NCBI GenBank assembly: GCA_012845835.1
Contig: JABAKD010000023.1
Span: forward strand, 4,106,200 to 4,170,199
Reading direction: 5' to 3'
DNA: 64,000 nt
From: Undaria pinnatifida
Taxonomy: Eukaryota; Sar; Phaeophyceae; Laminariales; Alariaceae
Part shown: piece after piece, positions 34,365 through 44,117 of the stretch
How positions within the stretch are numbered: position 1 is the first letter of the stretch
Layout: each line of letters begins with the position of its first letter
The notes under the pieces: generated by a model
What the model was told of the DNA's origin: nothing
The model's database searches: none
Seen by the model: the letters and a program-made list of their open reading frames with translations, nothing else
Program-made: the position numbers and the translations under genes

Positions 34365-34890
34365 GCGTCGTCTCAAGCGCCATAGACCCTCGAATCCCTG
34401 CAATGCCGGGACGAAGGACGTCGGGTTTTCACACCGACCAGGCGTCAGACATCGCGTGCACCCTGCGCGAAGGTCCATGAGGCGTTCGGCGAGTCGAACG
34501 AAAGGTTCGCGGCATCCCACTAAGAATCGCTTGTGAGGCGGACTTCCGTGCCTTGTGCGTACTTTTTTGCGTGTCAGACATGACAGCTTCGGACGGATCT
34601 ATTTGTATCTGGTCTGACCACATCCAGAGACAACAACCGGGATACCGTGTAACTGCCTCGCGGGCAACTCGGACAGATCACCCGTCCCTACTCGATGATC
34701 TAGATGTTCCGGGGAAGATCTGTACGGGTCTAGATTGTGCTCCGCGGTGGGAGCGGTACGATCTTCATGATCTATCAGGGCACGTGCGTCTTTCGCTCGG
34801 TATGCACTCTAAAGATAGAATATCCAGCAACTCATCTCATAGCGGCAACCGCAGGATGAACTGCACCCTGGTAGATGACTAGATCTTGAT
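34365..34890 (+). repeat. F1 followed by F2 repeat
   Basis: 34365-34560 matches F1 (ATAGACCCTCGAATCCC, GGACGTCGGGTTTTCACACC, GGCGAGTCGAACG). 34670-34890 matches F2 (GGGGAAGATCTGTACGGG). The two repeats are in the same order as at 31205-31660 but there F1 is inverted. They may be parts of one larger unclassified element. Confidence 0.45.
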
Positions 34891-35080
34891 CTGTCTCGAG
34901 GCGTGAATCATTCGGGAAAAACCGCGCTACCCTTATCGCAGCACCTGGAAACGACTTGGGCATCAGTATTCGGAACGTTCCTCACGGAAATCCATTCGAA
35001 TAAACTTGGACAGGGCCAGCTCCGGGTTCTCCCCCGTTCCCCTCACCCTCTCCATATACTCATGCAACCCCATAAACAAC
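34888..35080 (-). pseudogene. Relic of gene 2 exon 7 (3' end) in intron 7
   Basis: The minus strand reads YMERVRGTGENPELALSKF followed by a short RMDF-like end, matching YMERVREREENPELTPSKF and its continuation in the true exon 7 at 35699-35790. The neighbouring intron sequence (CTGTCTCGAGGCGTGAAT) is also duplicated, so the copy arose by DNA duplication and not by retroposition. A GTGAGG donor is retained at its end. It carries an insertion of M1-like end sequence between the intron and exon parts. The relic lies downstream of the true exon and could act as a decoy donor. Confidence 0.65.
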
Positions 35081-35341
35081 ACATGGCCATGAAAACGATT
35101 GCATCTCAACTCTCAACAGTATTGCATTATCGTTCATTGTCAATAACAATCATGTAACGATTCGGACAGATTGCTGATCCCTACCATATCATCATCTACA
35201 ACTTCCGGGGAAGATCTGTACGGGTCTAGCTCATGTCACCCGGTGAGAGCCGAACGATCTGCATGATCTAGTAGAGCACGTGTTCCCGACGTTGGGTCTG
35301 CACTGCATTAAGCAAGCATCCAGCACAACATCTCACAATGG

Positions 35342-35604
35342 ACGCATGCTACGATAGAGGCATAAATTTTCGTCTGAAATGGTTTCTGGATGACGACGGG
35401 GCTTCTTAACCCAAAAATTCGTCCGAACTAGGCCATTTTTTTGGCATGATTTATCGTTGTGCATCCAGGCCATGGCATTTTTTCATCAGGTACGTAGCAG
35501 TACTATTCTTTCTCCGAAATCAGTTTTTGGGAGACGGGTGTCTTGGGCTCCCAAAGTTGAGGAAACCCAGAAAAAAAGGGGCGCACCTCTGTCGCAGCAC
35601 GCGT
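35342..35604. mobile_element. M1 element, complete reference copy
   Basis: This 263-bp copy shows the family plan clearly: ACGCATGCTACGATAGAGG at the left and the inverse CCTCTGTCGCAGCACGCGT at the right. Between them are ACGACGGGGCTTCTTAACCC, GTGCATCCAGGCCATGGCA, ATCAGTTTTTGGGAGACGGG and GGAAACCCAGAAAAAAAGG. It has no open frame of note. It lies in gene 2 intron 7, 95 bp downstream of exon 7. Internal phrases let single halves be recognised throughout the window. Confidence 0.75.
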
Positions 35605-35698
35605 CAACGGCCGACACAGAATGCACTGTCGTCGTGGATGACGCAGATTCTGACCTGTCTTGAGGCGTGAATAATTCGGCATTCGGAACGTTCCTCAC

Positions 35699-36017
35699 CG
35701 AAGTCCATCCACAAAAACTTGGACGGGGTCAGCTCCGGGTTCTCCTCCCTCTCCCTCACCCTCTCCATGTACTCATGAAACTCCTTCGGAGACATCTCGC
35801 TCTCGTTCTCCGCCTGCTTCTCGTTCTCGGACGCGCCACGGACAGACCAGAAGGCGCCTCCGTCTTCTTCGCCAGAGGAGTCAACCCTTGAGGCTCTGCC
35901 GTCGGTTCCATCAGCCTTCGACTGTGGCTTGGTCTTGGTGGGTCGAATAGGATTGAGGAACTCTCGCTTGCGCCAGAGGATGGTGCCGTACAGCGCGGGA
36001 ATGCCGATGGGGTACAC
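35699..36017 (-). CDS. Gene 2, exon 7: membrane helix end and cytoplasmic linker
   Basis: The 319-bp exon runs from GATGAAG|GTG (phase 0) to GACTTCG|GTGAGG. It starts VYPIGIPALYGTILWRKRE, the second half of a helix begun in exon 6 with a YPIGIP motif and a positively charged exit. A hydrophilic, Glu/Ser-rich linker of about 60 residues follows, then EFHEYMERVREREENPE and SKFLWMDFG. YPxGIP followed by a charged linker and a FLWxDF-type motif is standard for the family. The linker carries acidic clusters that are probably cytoplasmic. Its 3' end has been copied into the downstream intron at 34888-35080. Confidence 0.85.
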
Positions 36018-36535
36018 CTTCATCGGCGCAAAAAACAAAAAGTTAAATGGCATTTGGGGGAGCATCACGGTTACTAGCACAAGTATTTCTCAGGTCGTCG
36101 GTGACAAGCGAAGAGACGACTCATCCTACGGCAAAGGGGTCGCATTTTGTTTCGGAGCCAAACGCTTCTGACCGGTTCAGCTCCCCCCAGCGCGTGGAGC
36201 TCTTGAGCAGGATGATATTGTCATCAGTATTTCTGTTGAGGACCAGCGCATGGCAAATGTTGGTCGGGTTGCGCGCACGAACGTCTCTGACGTAGAGGTG
36301 TCAACTTTTTTTCGTGAAAAAAAAAACACGTTTTTGTCAGAATGACGGAGCCCCTTAACCCATCTTATACCGAAATAGTCGGAATGCCGTTACTTTTATA
36401 GACTAACTTTCAACGAAAATCGAAGACCATGGGATTGTTCAACGGGGGGAGCTTTCGTTATCCCCCCCCCCCCCTTCCAAATCAGTACATGGGACACACA
36501 CGTATACCGCTCCTTAAGTGCGAATCAAAAGGTGA

Positions 36536-36780
36536 GTCTTACTACGGTAGCCCCCCCAACCTTTTCTTCAACGAAATCGCCGGTTTCAAAACCAGCTCCC
36601 GATCGTATCTCCTGGAACACTGTGTCCCTCGAAACCCCGAGATCCTCGATCGTTAGACGTTTGCACACAAGAAAATATACGGATACTTTTTTTTAAATAG
36701 TATCCTTCCTTGTGTCGAGTAACCATGAAACGTTCGTTAAAGAAAATCGCCGTTGTTGGGGGGGGCTATCGTAGAATCAG
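36536..36780. mobile_element. M3 element, first of an adjacent pair
   Basis: The left end ACTACGGTAGCCCCCCC and the right end GGGGGGGCTATCGTAGAATC bracket about 245 bp. The paired inner segments are TTCTTCAACGAAATCGCC and CGTTCGTTAAAGAAAATCGC. It is shorter and cleaner than the 5360-5795 copy. It lies in gene 2 intron 6. Confidence 0.65.
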
Positions 36781-37042
36781 TCAGCCCCCCAAACTTTTCT
36801 TCAACGAAATGGCTGATCTTGAAACCAACTCCCGGCCGCATCTCCGGAACTACGGCGCCCCTCGTCACCGCGACGCCATCTCTCGATAATCCTTTGTAAC
36901 AAAGGAAACACGCGTTGAAATAAATACGCCATTTTCATGGCATCCTTCCTCGCGTCGAGCAGCCATGAAACGTTCGTTGAAGAAAGTCGTTTGATGAATG
37001 GGGGGGAGGAGGGGGGGGGGCGGCTACCGTACAATCAGTCGT
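36774..37042. mobile_element. M3 element, second of an adjacent pair
   Basis: The copy starts at the boundary of its neighbour (GAATCAGTCAGCCCCCC) and ends GGGCGGCTACCGTACAATC. It shares TTCTTCAACGAAATGGCTG and ACGTTCGTTGAAGAAAG. Two M3 copies abut in the same orientation with a shared GAATCAGTC-like border, so either one inserted at the end of the other or the pair was duplicated. Confidence 0.6.
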
Positions 37043-37954
37043 CTTCTTAAACAAATTGGCGCACCTCCACCGCAACAAAAGTCTACGAGTAATAATGGCA
37101 GCATGCGGAGTAAACGCGGTTGCCGCTGCAGTACCAGTTATGGTCGGCAGGCACATACCGACACACACCGGCACCATCGGGGACCACCACCGCAGCCTAC
37201 TGCTGGGCAAACCAACTACTGCGAACGACAGGTGAAGTAATCGACAAGTTTGACAGTACGGATAACCACGGTCGGACAACTGCACCCCGTGTGTACCGCG
37301 AAATCAGTCGGATCGGGACCCAGTATACCTAGTCACGCTCAGCTTGCCAAGCGCATAACGAGTTTCTCAAGTTAGGACCTCCTAGGAAACGAAGACTTCT
37401 CAGGACGGAAATATCAGATAATTTTCTTTATTGGTCTGTCTCTTCTGTGGGGAGACATATCCCGGAACTGCACGATCTGCATGTGGCCCTGGACTATGTT
37501 GCCGTAGGGGAGCCGCGCGATCTGAACGATCTATAATTATATACCTGGTATTATAGAAACGAAAATACACTCCGGCTGCGAGATCGAAGATTTTTTTTTG
37601 TCGAAACTCATCTTTGATAAATATATAGCCACGTGTGTTTCTTGAGTCGCAGGTCCACCGTACTGCACACATCCTGCCGCAACATACCACGACAACAAGT
37701 ATGCGATCTAGATGATTTAGGGTGCAGGTGGTCTACAGATCGTGATCCGAGGGTGTGAAAGAGCTGCACCCCCGGAGTGTCGTCTAGCATGCGTCAAACA
37801 TTTTTCCTTGAGGAAACCTGACTGCCACCATACCATGCGTCTCAAGACCCGAGCCACGGTAGGGGTATCGCATTCGGGGCTTCTCTTTTTGGTGGGTCGG
37901 GCTCACTCGCGTGAGTGAGCTCCTCGCTCCTTTTCGTTGACATGTTACTGCGTG

Positions 37955-38275
37955 TGACACGAGCTACGATAAAAGGTGCACCGTTTTTTTTTTTCTGAGG
38001 CACCTTAATTGTGGGAGCTCCAAGACCTCTCCCAAAAACTGGTTTGGCGAAAAAATAAAACCTCTACAGCAGTACCCAAAAACTGGTTTGGCGAAAAAAA
38101 ATAAAACCTCTACAGCAGTAGTACCGGATAGAAGAAAAAAAACAGATGGCAAAGAAAGGTACACAACGATCATCACCTTTTTTTTTTCTTTCGTATTTCC
38201 GGCTATTTTGGGACAAAAAGCCCCGTTATTCAGAAAACAAACTAGCCAAAAAGTGCTCTCCCTCTATCGTAGCCT
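37955..38275. mobile_element. M1 element with internal duplication
   Basis: The left end is GAGCTACGATAAAAGGTGCAC and the right end CTCTATCGTAGCCTACG. In the middle CCCAAAAACTGGTTTGGCG is repeated 48 bp apart. It lies in gene 2 intron 6 next to an M2 element. Confidence 0.6.
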
Positions 38276-38296
38276 ACGTTGTGTGTTCGATCAAGG

Positions 38297-38525
38297 CTAC
38301 GGTAGGGGGGTAACCCCAATTTTTCACTCCCGGGTCAAAGCCAAAAAAGGGTATACCTCTAGATCAAGGCTACGGTAGGGGGATTCCGTACAATTTTCAC
38401 TCCCCGGCCAAAGCCAAAAAACGGTATAAAAAAGCCAAAAAAGGGTATACTTCTAGTGCTATACTCTTCTCTGGCTTTGAGCCCGGGGTGAAAATTGGGG
38501 GGAACCCCCCTACCGTAGCCTTCAT
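38297..38525. mobile_element. M2 element, foldback form with duplicated left end
   Basis: AAGGCTACGGTAGGGGGGT and GGGTCAAAGCCAAAAAAGGG occur twice in tandem. The inverse (TGGCTTTGAGCCCGGGGTG, then ACCCCCCTACCGTAGCC) closes the element. Almost the whole 230 bp can pair with itself. Confidence 0.65.
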
Positions 38526-38706
38526 CGTTATATCTTGTCCTATGATATGGCACCGCCAACGAACGGCGAGCTACGCTGTGGCGCCAGAGCAAATCCGTAC
38601 TTGAAGACCATTTGCCAGTGAGGAGCAGGGTTACTTAGGCGGGTGGCTCAATCGGCCGGCAGCGAAAAATAGGGTGCCCTCGCCACAATAGCCTTAGTCC
38701 TCTCAC

Positions 38707-38859
38707 CAAGATCATGAGCACCGCGTAGACCTTGAAAAATATGTGCAACTTCGACCCGCAAGAAAGGCTGTAGTCCGCCCTCAGGTAGCTGCGCCCATCC
38801 CCGACCGCGTCATCGCAGTCAAAAGTCTGAAGCGCTAAGGTGGACGCCGTAGTTAACAC
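38707..38859 (-). CDS. Gene 2, exon 6: DxxSYLRADYS motif and membrane helix
   Basis: The 153-bp exon (51 codons, phase 0 at both ends) runs from TTTTTGCAG|GTG to ATCTTG|GTGAGA. It encodes VLTTASTLALQTFDCDD, the end of a helix begun in exon 5, then GRSYLRADYSLSCGS and a helix beginning HIFFKVYAVLMIL. The order FDC, SYLRADYSxxC, then a helix leading into YPIGIP is the most conserved signature of this membrane domain, and both cysteines are present. It reads without interruption into exon 7. Confidence 0.85.
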
Positions 38860-39479
38860 CTGCAAAAAGGCGTCGTCACGGGATAAAAAAGGAAGATTTA
38901 GTTATCCTAGGACACATGTGCCACGGTAAAGGCGCCTGGTGAACTTTTGTTGAGGCTCCTGTCACTCGCGGAGCCCTCCGCCTTCACCCTTCAAGAACTG
39001 GACATCCCACGGTAGGGGTTGCACCCAAACGTCCCTGAGCTCCTTAAATGAGGAACTCAATATCTCACCCGAAAAATGACTCCGAAGGCATTCGTTCGCA
39101 AAACCCGACCAAGCTCCTATGCCTTAGTCCTAAAAATAAAGTACTCGCGAAAATACTTCATTGACCGGCAGTTCCTGACATGAAGAACTCAACTGCCCAG
39201 GGACCTTTTGGCGCAGAAAGTGCAACCTCTACGGTGGCAAGACGGGAATTTTGCTTGCAGCAGTGGCAATTGCGATGCCACCCTCGTCCTCATCACGTGC
39301 GTGCAGCAAACAGTACAAACGGGATAATGCCGTGCACCTCGTTTCTCGTACCACTGCAGCTCGCACACGAAAACGCAGCAACAAAACATTCAAGCCCAGC
39401 TCGGTTTGCTTCGAACGGTCGAAGCCGTAAACGCCACGTTGATTGGTCAATTTCTCCCTCTGTAGTAGTCCCACAGTGG

Positions 39480-40010
39480 AGGTTAACCCCTCCAGAGCCC
39501 CAAATTCCCTCTCCATACTAACATGAAAAGAAAAGTTGTTTCCCAAAAGGGGTTTCCAACAGGAAAGGCTTTAAACGAAAAAAAACACATTCTACCTTTA
39601 TCCTTCGAGGTAGTTCCTCTGAGGTAACCCCAAACGAGGTAGCAGTGTTCCCAAAAGGAGGTTAACCCATACCAACTTAAAACGAAAGTTGTCTTCCAAA
39701 GGGGTTTCCAGTAGGAAAAGCTTCAAACAAGAAAAACTGATTCTACTTTTATCCTCTGAGGTGGTTCCTCTGAGGTAGCCCCAAACGAGGGAGCTGTCCC
39801 AAAGGAGGTTAACCCATACCAACTTAAAAGAAATGTTGTCTCCCGAAAGGATTTCTAGTAGAAAAAACGAAACAAAACTGATTGCACTTCGTCCTCTGAG
39901 GTAGTTCCTCTGAGGTAGCCCCAAACGAGGTAGCAGTCCCAAAGGTGGTTCAAGCCCATACCAACTTCATATTAAAGTTGTCTCCGAAAAAGGTTTCCAG
40001 TGGTCAACAG
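39480..40010. repeat. Tandem repeat of about 145 bp, 3 to 4 units
   Basis: Units contain CCTCTGAGGTAGCCCCAAACG, GGTTAACCCATACCAACTT and GTTTCCAGTAGGAAAAG. CCAAACGAGG falls at about 39630, 39781 and 39921. The GGTTAACCC to GGTTTCCAG part of each unit is a diverged M4 element, so the array was built from an M4 insertion plus its flank. It lies in gene 2 intron 5. Confidence 0.6.
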
Positions 40011-40546
40011 AAACAACAGAGTATCAGTAAAGACTGAAAGCGCAGCCCCATAAACACGCCCATCCTCATCGCCTTGTTGCTATAGAAAACGCCTTTTTGG
40101 CAGCACAAGAGAATGACATCGCAATCGACTCGGTGTTTTAAGGAGACCCCGACATTCAGACCAGACGCAAAAACAAAACAAAAAAGACAAGAAAAAAAAA
40201 AGTTCTGCCTTCATCAATGCTTGCCGTCCAATTCAAATACAACGTGCTTTCTAGATTAGGAACCCCCCGACAAGGCGGTCGGGGAAAGGGGGTATCCCGA
40301 CACAAGGCGGTCAAGATCGCTCGGCGAAACTGGAGAATTGCACTAGTAACTCGGAACAAATAAGGCGGACTCCCCCGAGTCACGATGGCGGTCATATTGC
40401 GCCGGCTCACCACCGCCTCTTATCGTGGGACTTCCACCGTAAACTTTCAACGTCGACCATTCACAGCGATCGTCTTATCGTGTTGCAAGACACTAAAGGA
40501 ACGACACCATGCCCTCCATATTCGGCAAACCCCAGCCAAGCCTTAC

Positions 40547-42096
40547 CATGAACGCTAGCAGCAGCCCCGCCGCCACATGCCTCGACCACGCAGCCCTTCT
40601 TGCATTCACCCCCGCAGACCCGATCCCGGCCGTGCGCTTCGCCATCTTGTACGTCAAACCCAGTACACCCGCCAAGACCAACGGCGTCAGCGTCGCTATC
40701 AGCAGCCTCTCGTAGAAATTCACAGCAGGTAGCATACACGACGCCGAAAAGGTGCGCCCTACGTCGAGGTTCACGAAGCTAACCCACGACAAGAACGCCG
40801 CGTAGGGCGACGGGAAAACTACCCCCGTGATGCTGGGAAAGCTAGTGAGGATCTGCCACACCACAACCAGAATCCTCAACTTGCCCACCGGAACCCTTGA
40901 CCCCCACCTCGAAAGCCTGACGCCAATACCACAGCAGGCGCCGGTCGACTCGTTCCTTCCGCCTTTACCCCCAGTCCTCGTGCTCCTCGTGGCCTGTGCC
41001 AAGGGTACGCCGGTGCCGCGTTGGGTCGAGTTGCTATCTACTATCGCGCTTTGTCGGGTCGAGTAGCCACCCACGATCGCACTGGGATGGGTCGAGCTAA
41101 AACGAGCATGGTTACAGGTATCAGCAGGCACCATATCAAGGCCTGCTGCCGCCCACGGTACACCTTCGCCTGTGCCATTTCGTTGGGCCGACTTTTCAGC
41201 ACGGCCACTGACGGGTATCCCATCGTCACGGCTAGCATCTCGATACGGCAAGTCGGAAAACCCGACGGCGGCGCCAACTCCAGTTAAGGCGCCGGAAGAC
41301 CGGCCGTTCGAGCTGCTCTCATCGTCTGGCGCGGACACCGCGACCTGTGACTGGGCGACGTTCATGCCCGCCCCAGAGGTGTCAAGCCCAAAATTCGTCG
41401 TCTTCCGCCAGACGACGCTTGTGCTTTTCTCATGATCAGCCAGCCCGGAAGATACCGCCTGTGACCAGGCGTTTGTTCTTCTTTCATAATCGTGAAGTTC
41501 TGAAACTGTGGCATGCGGTCGGACAACGTTTGTGCTCTTGTCATAATTGGCCAGGCCAAAATTCGTCGCCTGCGACTCTGTCTTAAGCTCGCCGGTGTCA
41601 TCGCAATAATCACCGCCGCAACGTTGTTCTTCCTCGGTAGAGGCAAGATCAGTGAGGTTGTTATTGGTGGAAAGGACTTCCCCAGGGAACTTATCAGGAT
41701 CGCGTCGCCCTCCCAAGGCGGCCTCCGGGGGGTGCTGTTGCTCGTGCAAGCTGTTCCGAGAGACGGACAACACGTTTGGCACCTCGTGTACCGCCGGCGG
41801 GGGGACGTGTACGGTGTCAGACACGTCCGGTGTCGTCCCCGAAAAATTCCAACTTTTGCATATGTTTTGCGCCGTCGTCGCGGTGGAGGAAAACCTTCGA
41901 ACGGCGGACTTGCGGACGCCGTCGACGCCATCAAGCCCACCCACAAGGAAAACCACCCCAAGAAGAATCGAGAGCAGGACCATCACCACGGACAAAAGGA
42001 CGCCCACCGGGATTAACAATTTGCCGTTGGAGCTGTCGCAAGAGAGGCACATGTTGCTGATGCTTCTCCCGTATCCTTCAGAGCACACCGCACAGT
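40547..42096 (-). CDS. Gene 2, exon 5: Cys module, first helix, long loop, helices 2-4
   Basis: The 1550-bp exon runs from TCTTTCAG|ACTG to TTCATG|GTAAGG. Across the junction with exon 4 it gives GYEGPYCAVCSEGYG, the Cys-rich module before the membrane. The first helix is at about residues 620-648 of the partial protein (LLIPVGVLLSVVMVLLSIL). About 350 residues of Ser/Thr/Asp-rich loop follow, with imperfect 18-19-residue repeats (NFGLANYDKSTNVV type) and an 11-residue repeat (SAIVDSNSTQ type). From about residue 1000 come KLRILVVVWQILTSFPSI, a VFPSPYAAFLSWVSFVNLD re-entrant or helix, ERLLIATLTPLVLAGVLGL and the start of a further helix. The order LRILVxxxQI, a short helix and SFVNLD is typical of the family. 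The loop is much longer than I expect for the family and looks fast-evolving. Confidence 0.9.
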
Positions 42097-42527
42097 CTGA
42101 AAGACAGGAAAGGGTCATGGGATTGCAGCGGATAGATGGGGGCATATGCTACGTTAGAGGGGGTGAATTCATATCATCCTTGCTGTGAGGGGCAGAGTAT
42201 ATTCTCAGCTGTCGCAAGAGAGTCAGGTGTTACACTACACTGCTACCGTACCCGTCGGAGTACACCGCGGAATTGGACAGTAAGAAAGTACAAGATCGTT
42301 GGATAGCAGTGGAGCAGTGGGTCGGCGAGAAAACGTTGTGATGGTTATAGCGCAAAAATATTCGTAGATTTCCCGATGTCAGACTAATACACATACAGGC
42401 GTAGCAGCCTTTATCGGACATTCTAATTGGAATATCCTTAAAGATCAAACATAAGGTGCCGTTCGAGGGCGTGGCCCGACTTAGGGCCACATGTATAGCT
42501 ATCGCTCGTTATCGAGGCAATACTTTT

Positions 42528-42620
42528 TTTTTTATTTAATTTCATTCATTTTTTATCCTCCGGCGGATTGGGAAAAATAAAGCTTAAGCTCATCACACTT
42601 CCACGTATTTTCGAGGCAAC
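42528..42620 (-). mobile_element. SINE-like family A, truncated copy
   Basis: T-rich DNA is followed by TATCCTCCGGCGGATTGGG, AAGCTTAAGCTCATCACAC and CTTCCACGTATTTTCG. The copy stops after about 90 bp. It lies in gene 2 intron 4. Confidence 0.6.
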
Positions 42621-42862
42621 ACGAGTAACTGCTACGTGATATTATATAACTTACCACGATTTTGTGCAGCGATCGAATTGAACCACAACCGAGGATTTCT
42701 CGCCCACTACAACGCACATCAACGCACATCTGATCCATGTGCAATAGGCTGTTCTGCGGGATTTACTTTGTTTGGGTAGGAAAACATATGAACGGTAATA
42801 GTTATCCTGAAACCGATAAACGTCATATTTCAACCAAAGGCCAATTTCACCAACGTAAAATT

Positions 42863-43131
42863 CATGACACATGCTACCGTTGAGGTGCACCCGTTTTTTC
42901 CAAGGATCACTACACGAGGAGCTCTATGCCTCACCTAAGAACCAGATTTCGTTTGAAGCCAAAAGTGAAACCGGAAATGAACAAAACCATGTCGAAGGTG
43001 GGCACAAAAGTCAAATGTAAAAAAAAAAAACGAAATTCCGACAACATTGAGTTGAGCAGCCCCGTCCTTCAGGAAATTTGTTAGCCAAAAAGTTAGTGGG
43101 CTACCTTTATTCATCACAGCACACGCCCTAC
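42863..43131. mobile_element. M1 element in gene 2 intron 4
   Basis: The left end ATGCTACCGTTGAGGTGCACC and the right end CTACCTTTATTCATCACAGC are M1 termini with changes. The interior carries GAGTTGAGCAGCCCCGTCC, the inverse of the TTCTGAATGACGGGG phrase of other copies. The element is therefore in reverse orientation to the one at 35342. Confidence 0.6.
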
Positions 43132-43139
43132 GTTGAAGC

Positions 43140-43575
43140 ACATTTCCAGAGATTACACACATTTCAAGGCGTTAGCACATTTTAAGGCGTGAGCACATTT
43201 CAAGGCGTTACCACATTTCAAGGCGTTAGCACATTTTCAAGGCGTTAGCACATTTCAAGGCGTTAGCAAATTTCAAGGCGTTTTCAAGGCGTTAGCACGT
43301 TCAAAGGCGCTAGCACATTTTCAAGGCGTTAGCACATTTTCAAGGCGTTAGCACATTTTCAAGGCGTTAGCACATTTCAAGGCGTTAGCACATTCCAAGG
43401 CGTTTAGCACCGCACTCCCGACACGTGGACACATCATTTGTAGTTAGTGTAGACTGGGTTTAGTCTGTCAGTTGGGTTAGCACATTCCAAGGCGTTTAGC
43501 ACAGCACTCCCGACATGGGGACACATCATTTGTAGTTAGTGTAGACTAGGTTAAGTCTGGGAGTTGGATTAAGGC
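43140..43575. repeat. GGCGTTAGCACATTTCAA minisatellite and 98-bp duplication
   Basis: From 43160 to 43420 a unit of 18 to 21 bp, GGCGTTAGCACATTTTCAA, is repeated about 14 times. At 43395-43575 a longer block (CCAAGGCGTTTAGCAC, ACTCCCGAC, GGACACATCATTTGTAGTT, GTGTAGACT) occurs twice. Both are in gene 2 intron 4. Confidence 0.85.
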
Positions 43576-44117
43576 TCGTTTATTTATTTTTTTATTCTTT
43601 CCGCAGGGTTAGGTTGACCTTGGGTTATGATTCCTCAGTTATAATAGCAACATTGTATAGGCTTCCTTCCCCGAGCCTACCAAGCAAAACTTTGGCATTC
43701 CCCAATTGCGCGAAAGTTTCTGCTTGTGTAGACACGTTCACGCCGAGCGCACGGAATATTTAGACGGCTGCCTGTAGACCCAGCTCAACCTTTCATGACC
43801 AATATTACTTGGGCGGAGCCCAAGAAATGGCTCGATTGCCAGTAGACTAACAATAACAAGCTCGATTGCCAGTAGACTAACAATGACAAAAAACATCTAG
43901 ATCGGAGGAACAAAAAATCACGATTCGTGGCAATTCAACTTAAAGGTGACGTTTTAAGCGATGCCCAGGGTACACATTTCTTTGGGATAGTTTTCATATT
44001 TTTTTCTAAATAATGATTTGTGCGAAAAAAACGTTTTTGTCACGATTCGTACATTATCTTCTTCGTTAGGAACGACCTTAAAACCCACAGCAATGTCGAC
44101 TGCCCCTATAAACTCAC

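Noticed and set aside
40827-42188. Plus-strand frames of 79-178 codons
   Set aside because: They are antisense to gene 2 exon 5, whose frame, splice sites and motifs are well supported.
43160-43420. Regularly spaced short repeats, considered as a CRISPR-like array
   Set aside because: Units are contiguous without unique spacers, and the context is a eukaryotic intron.
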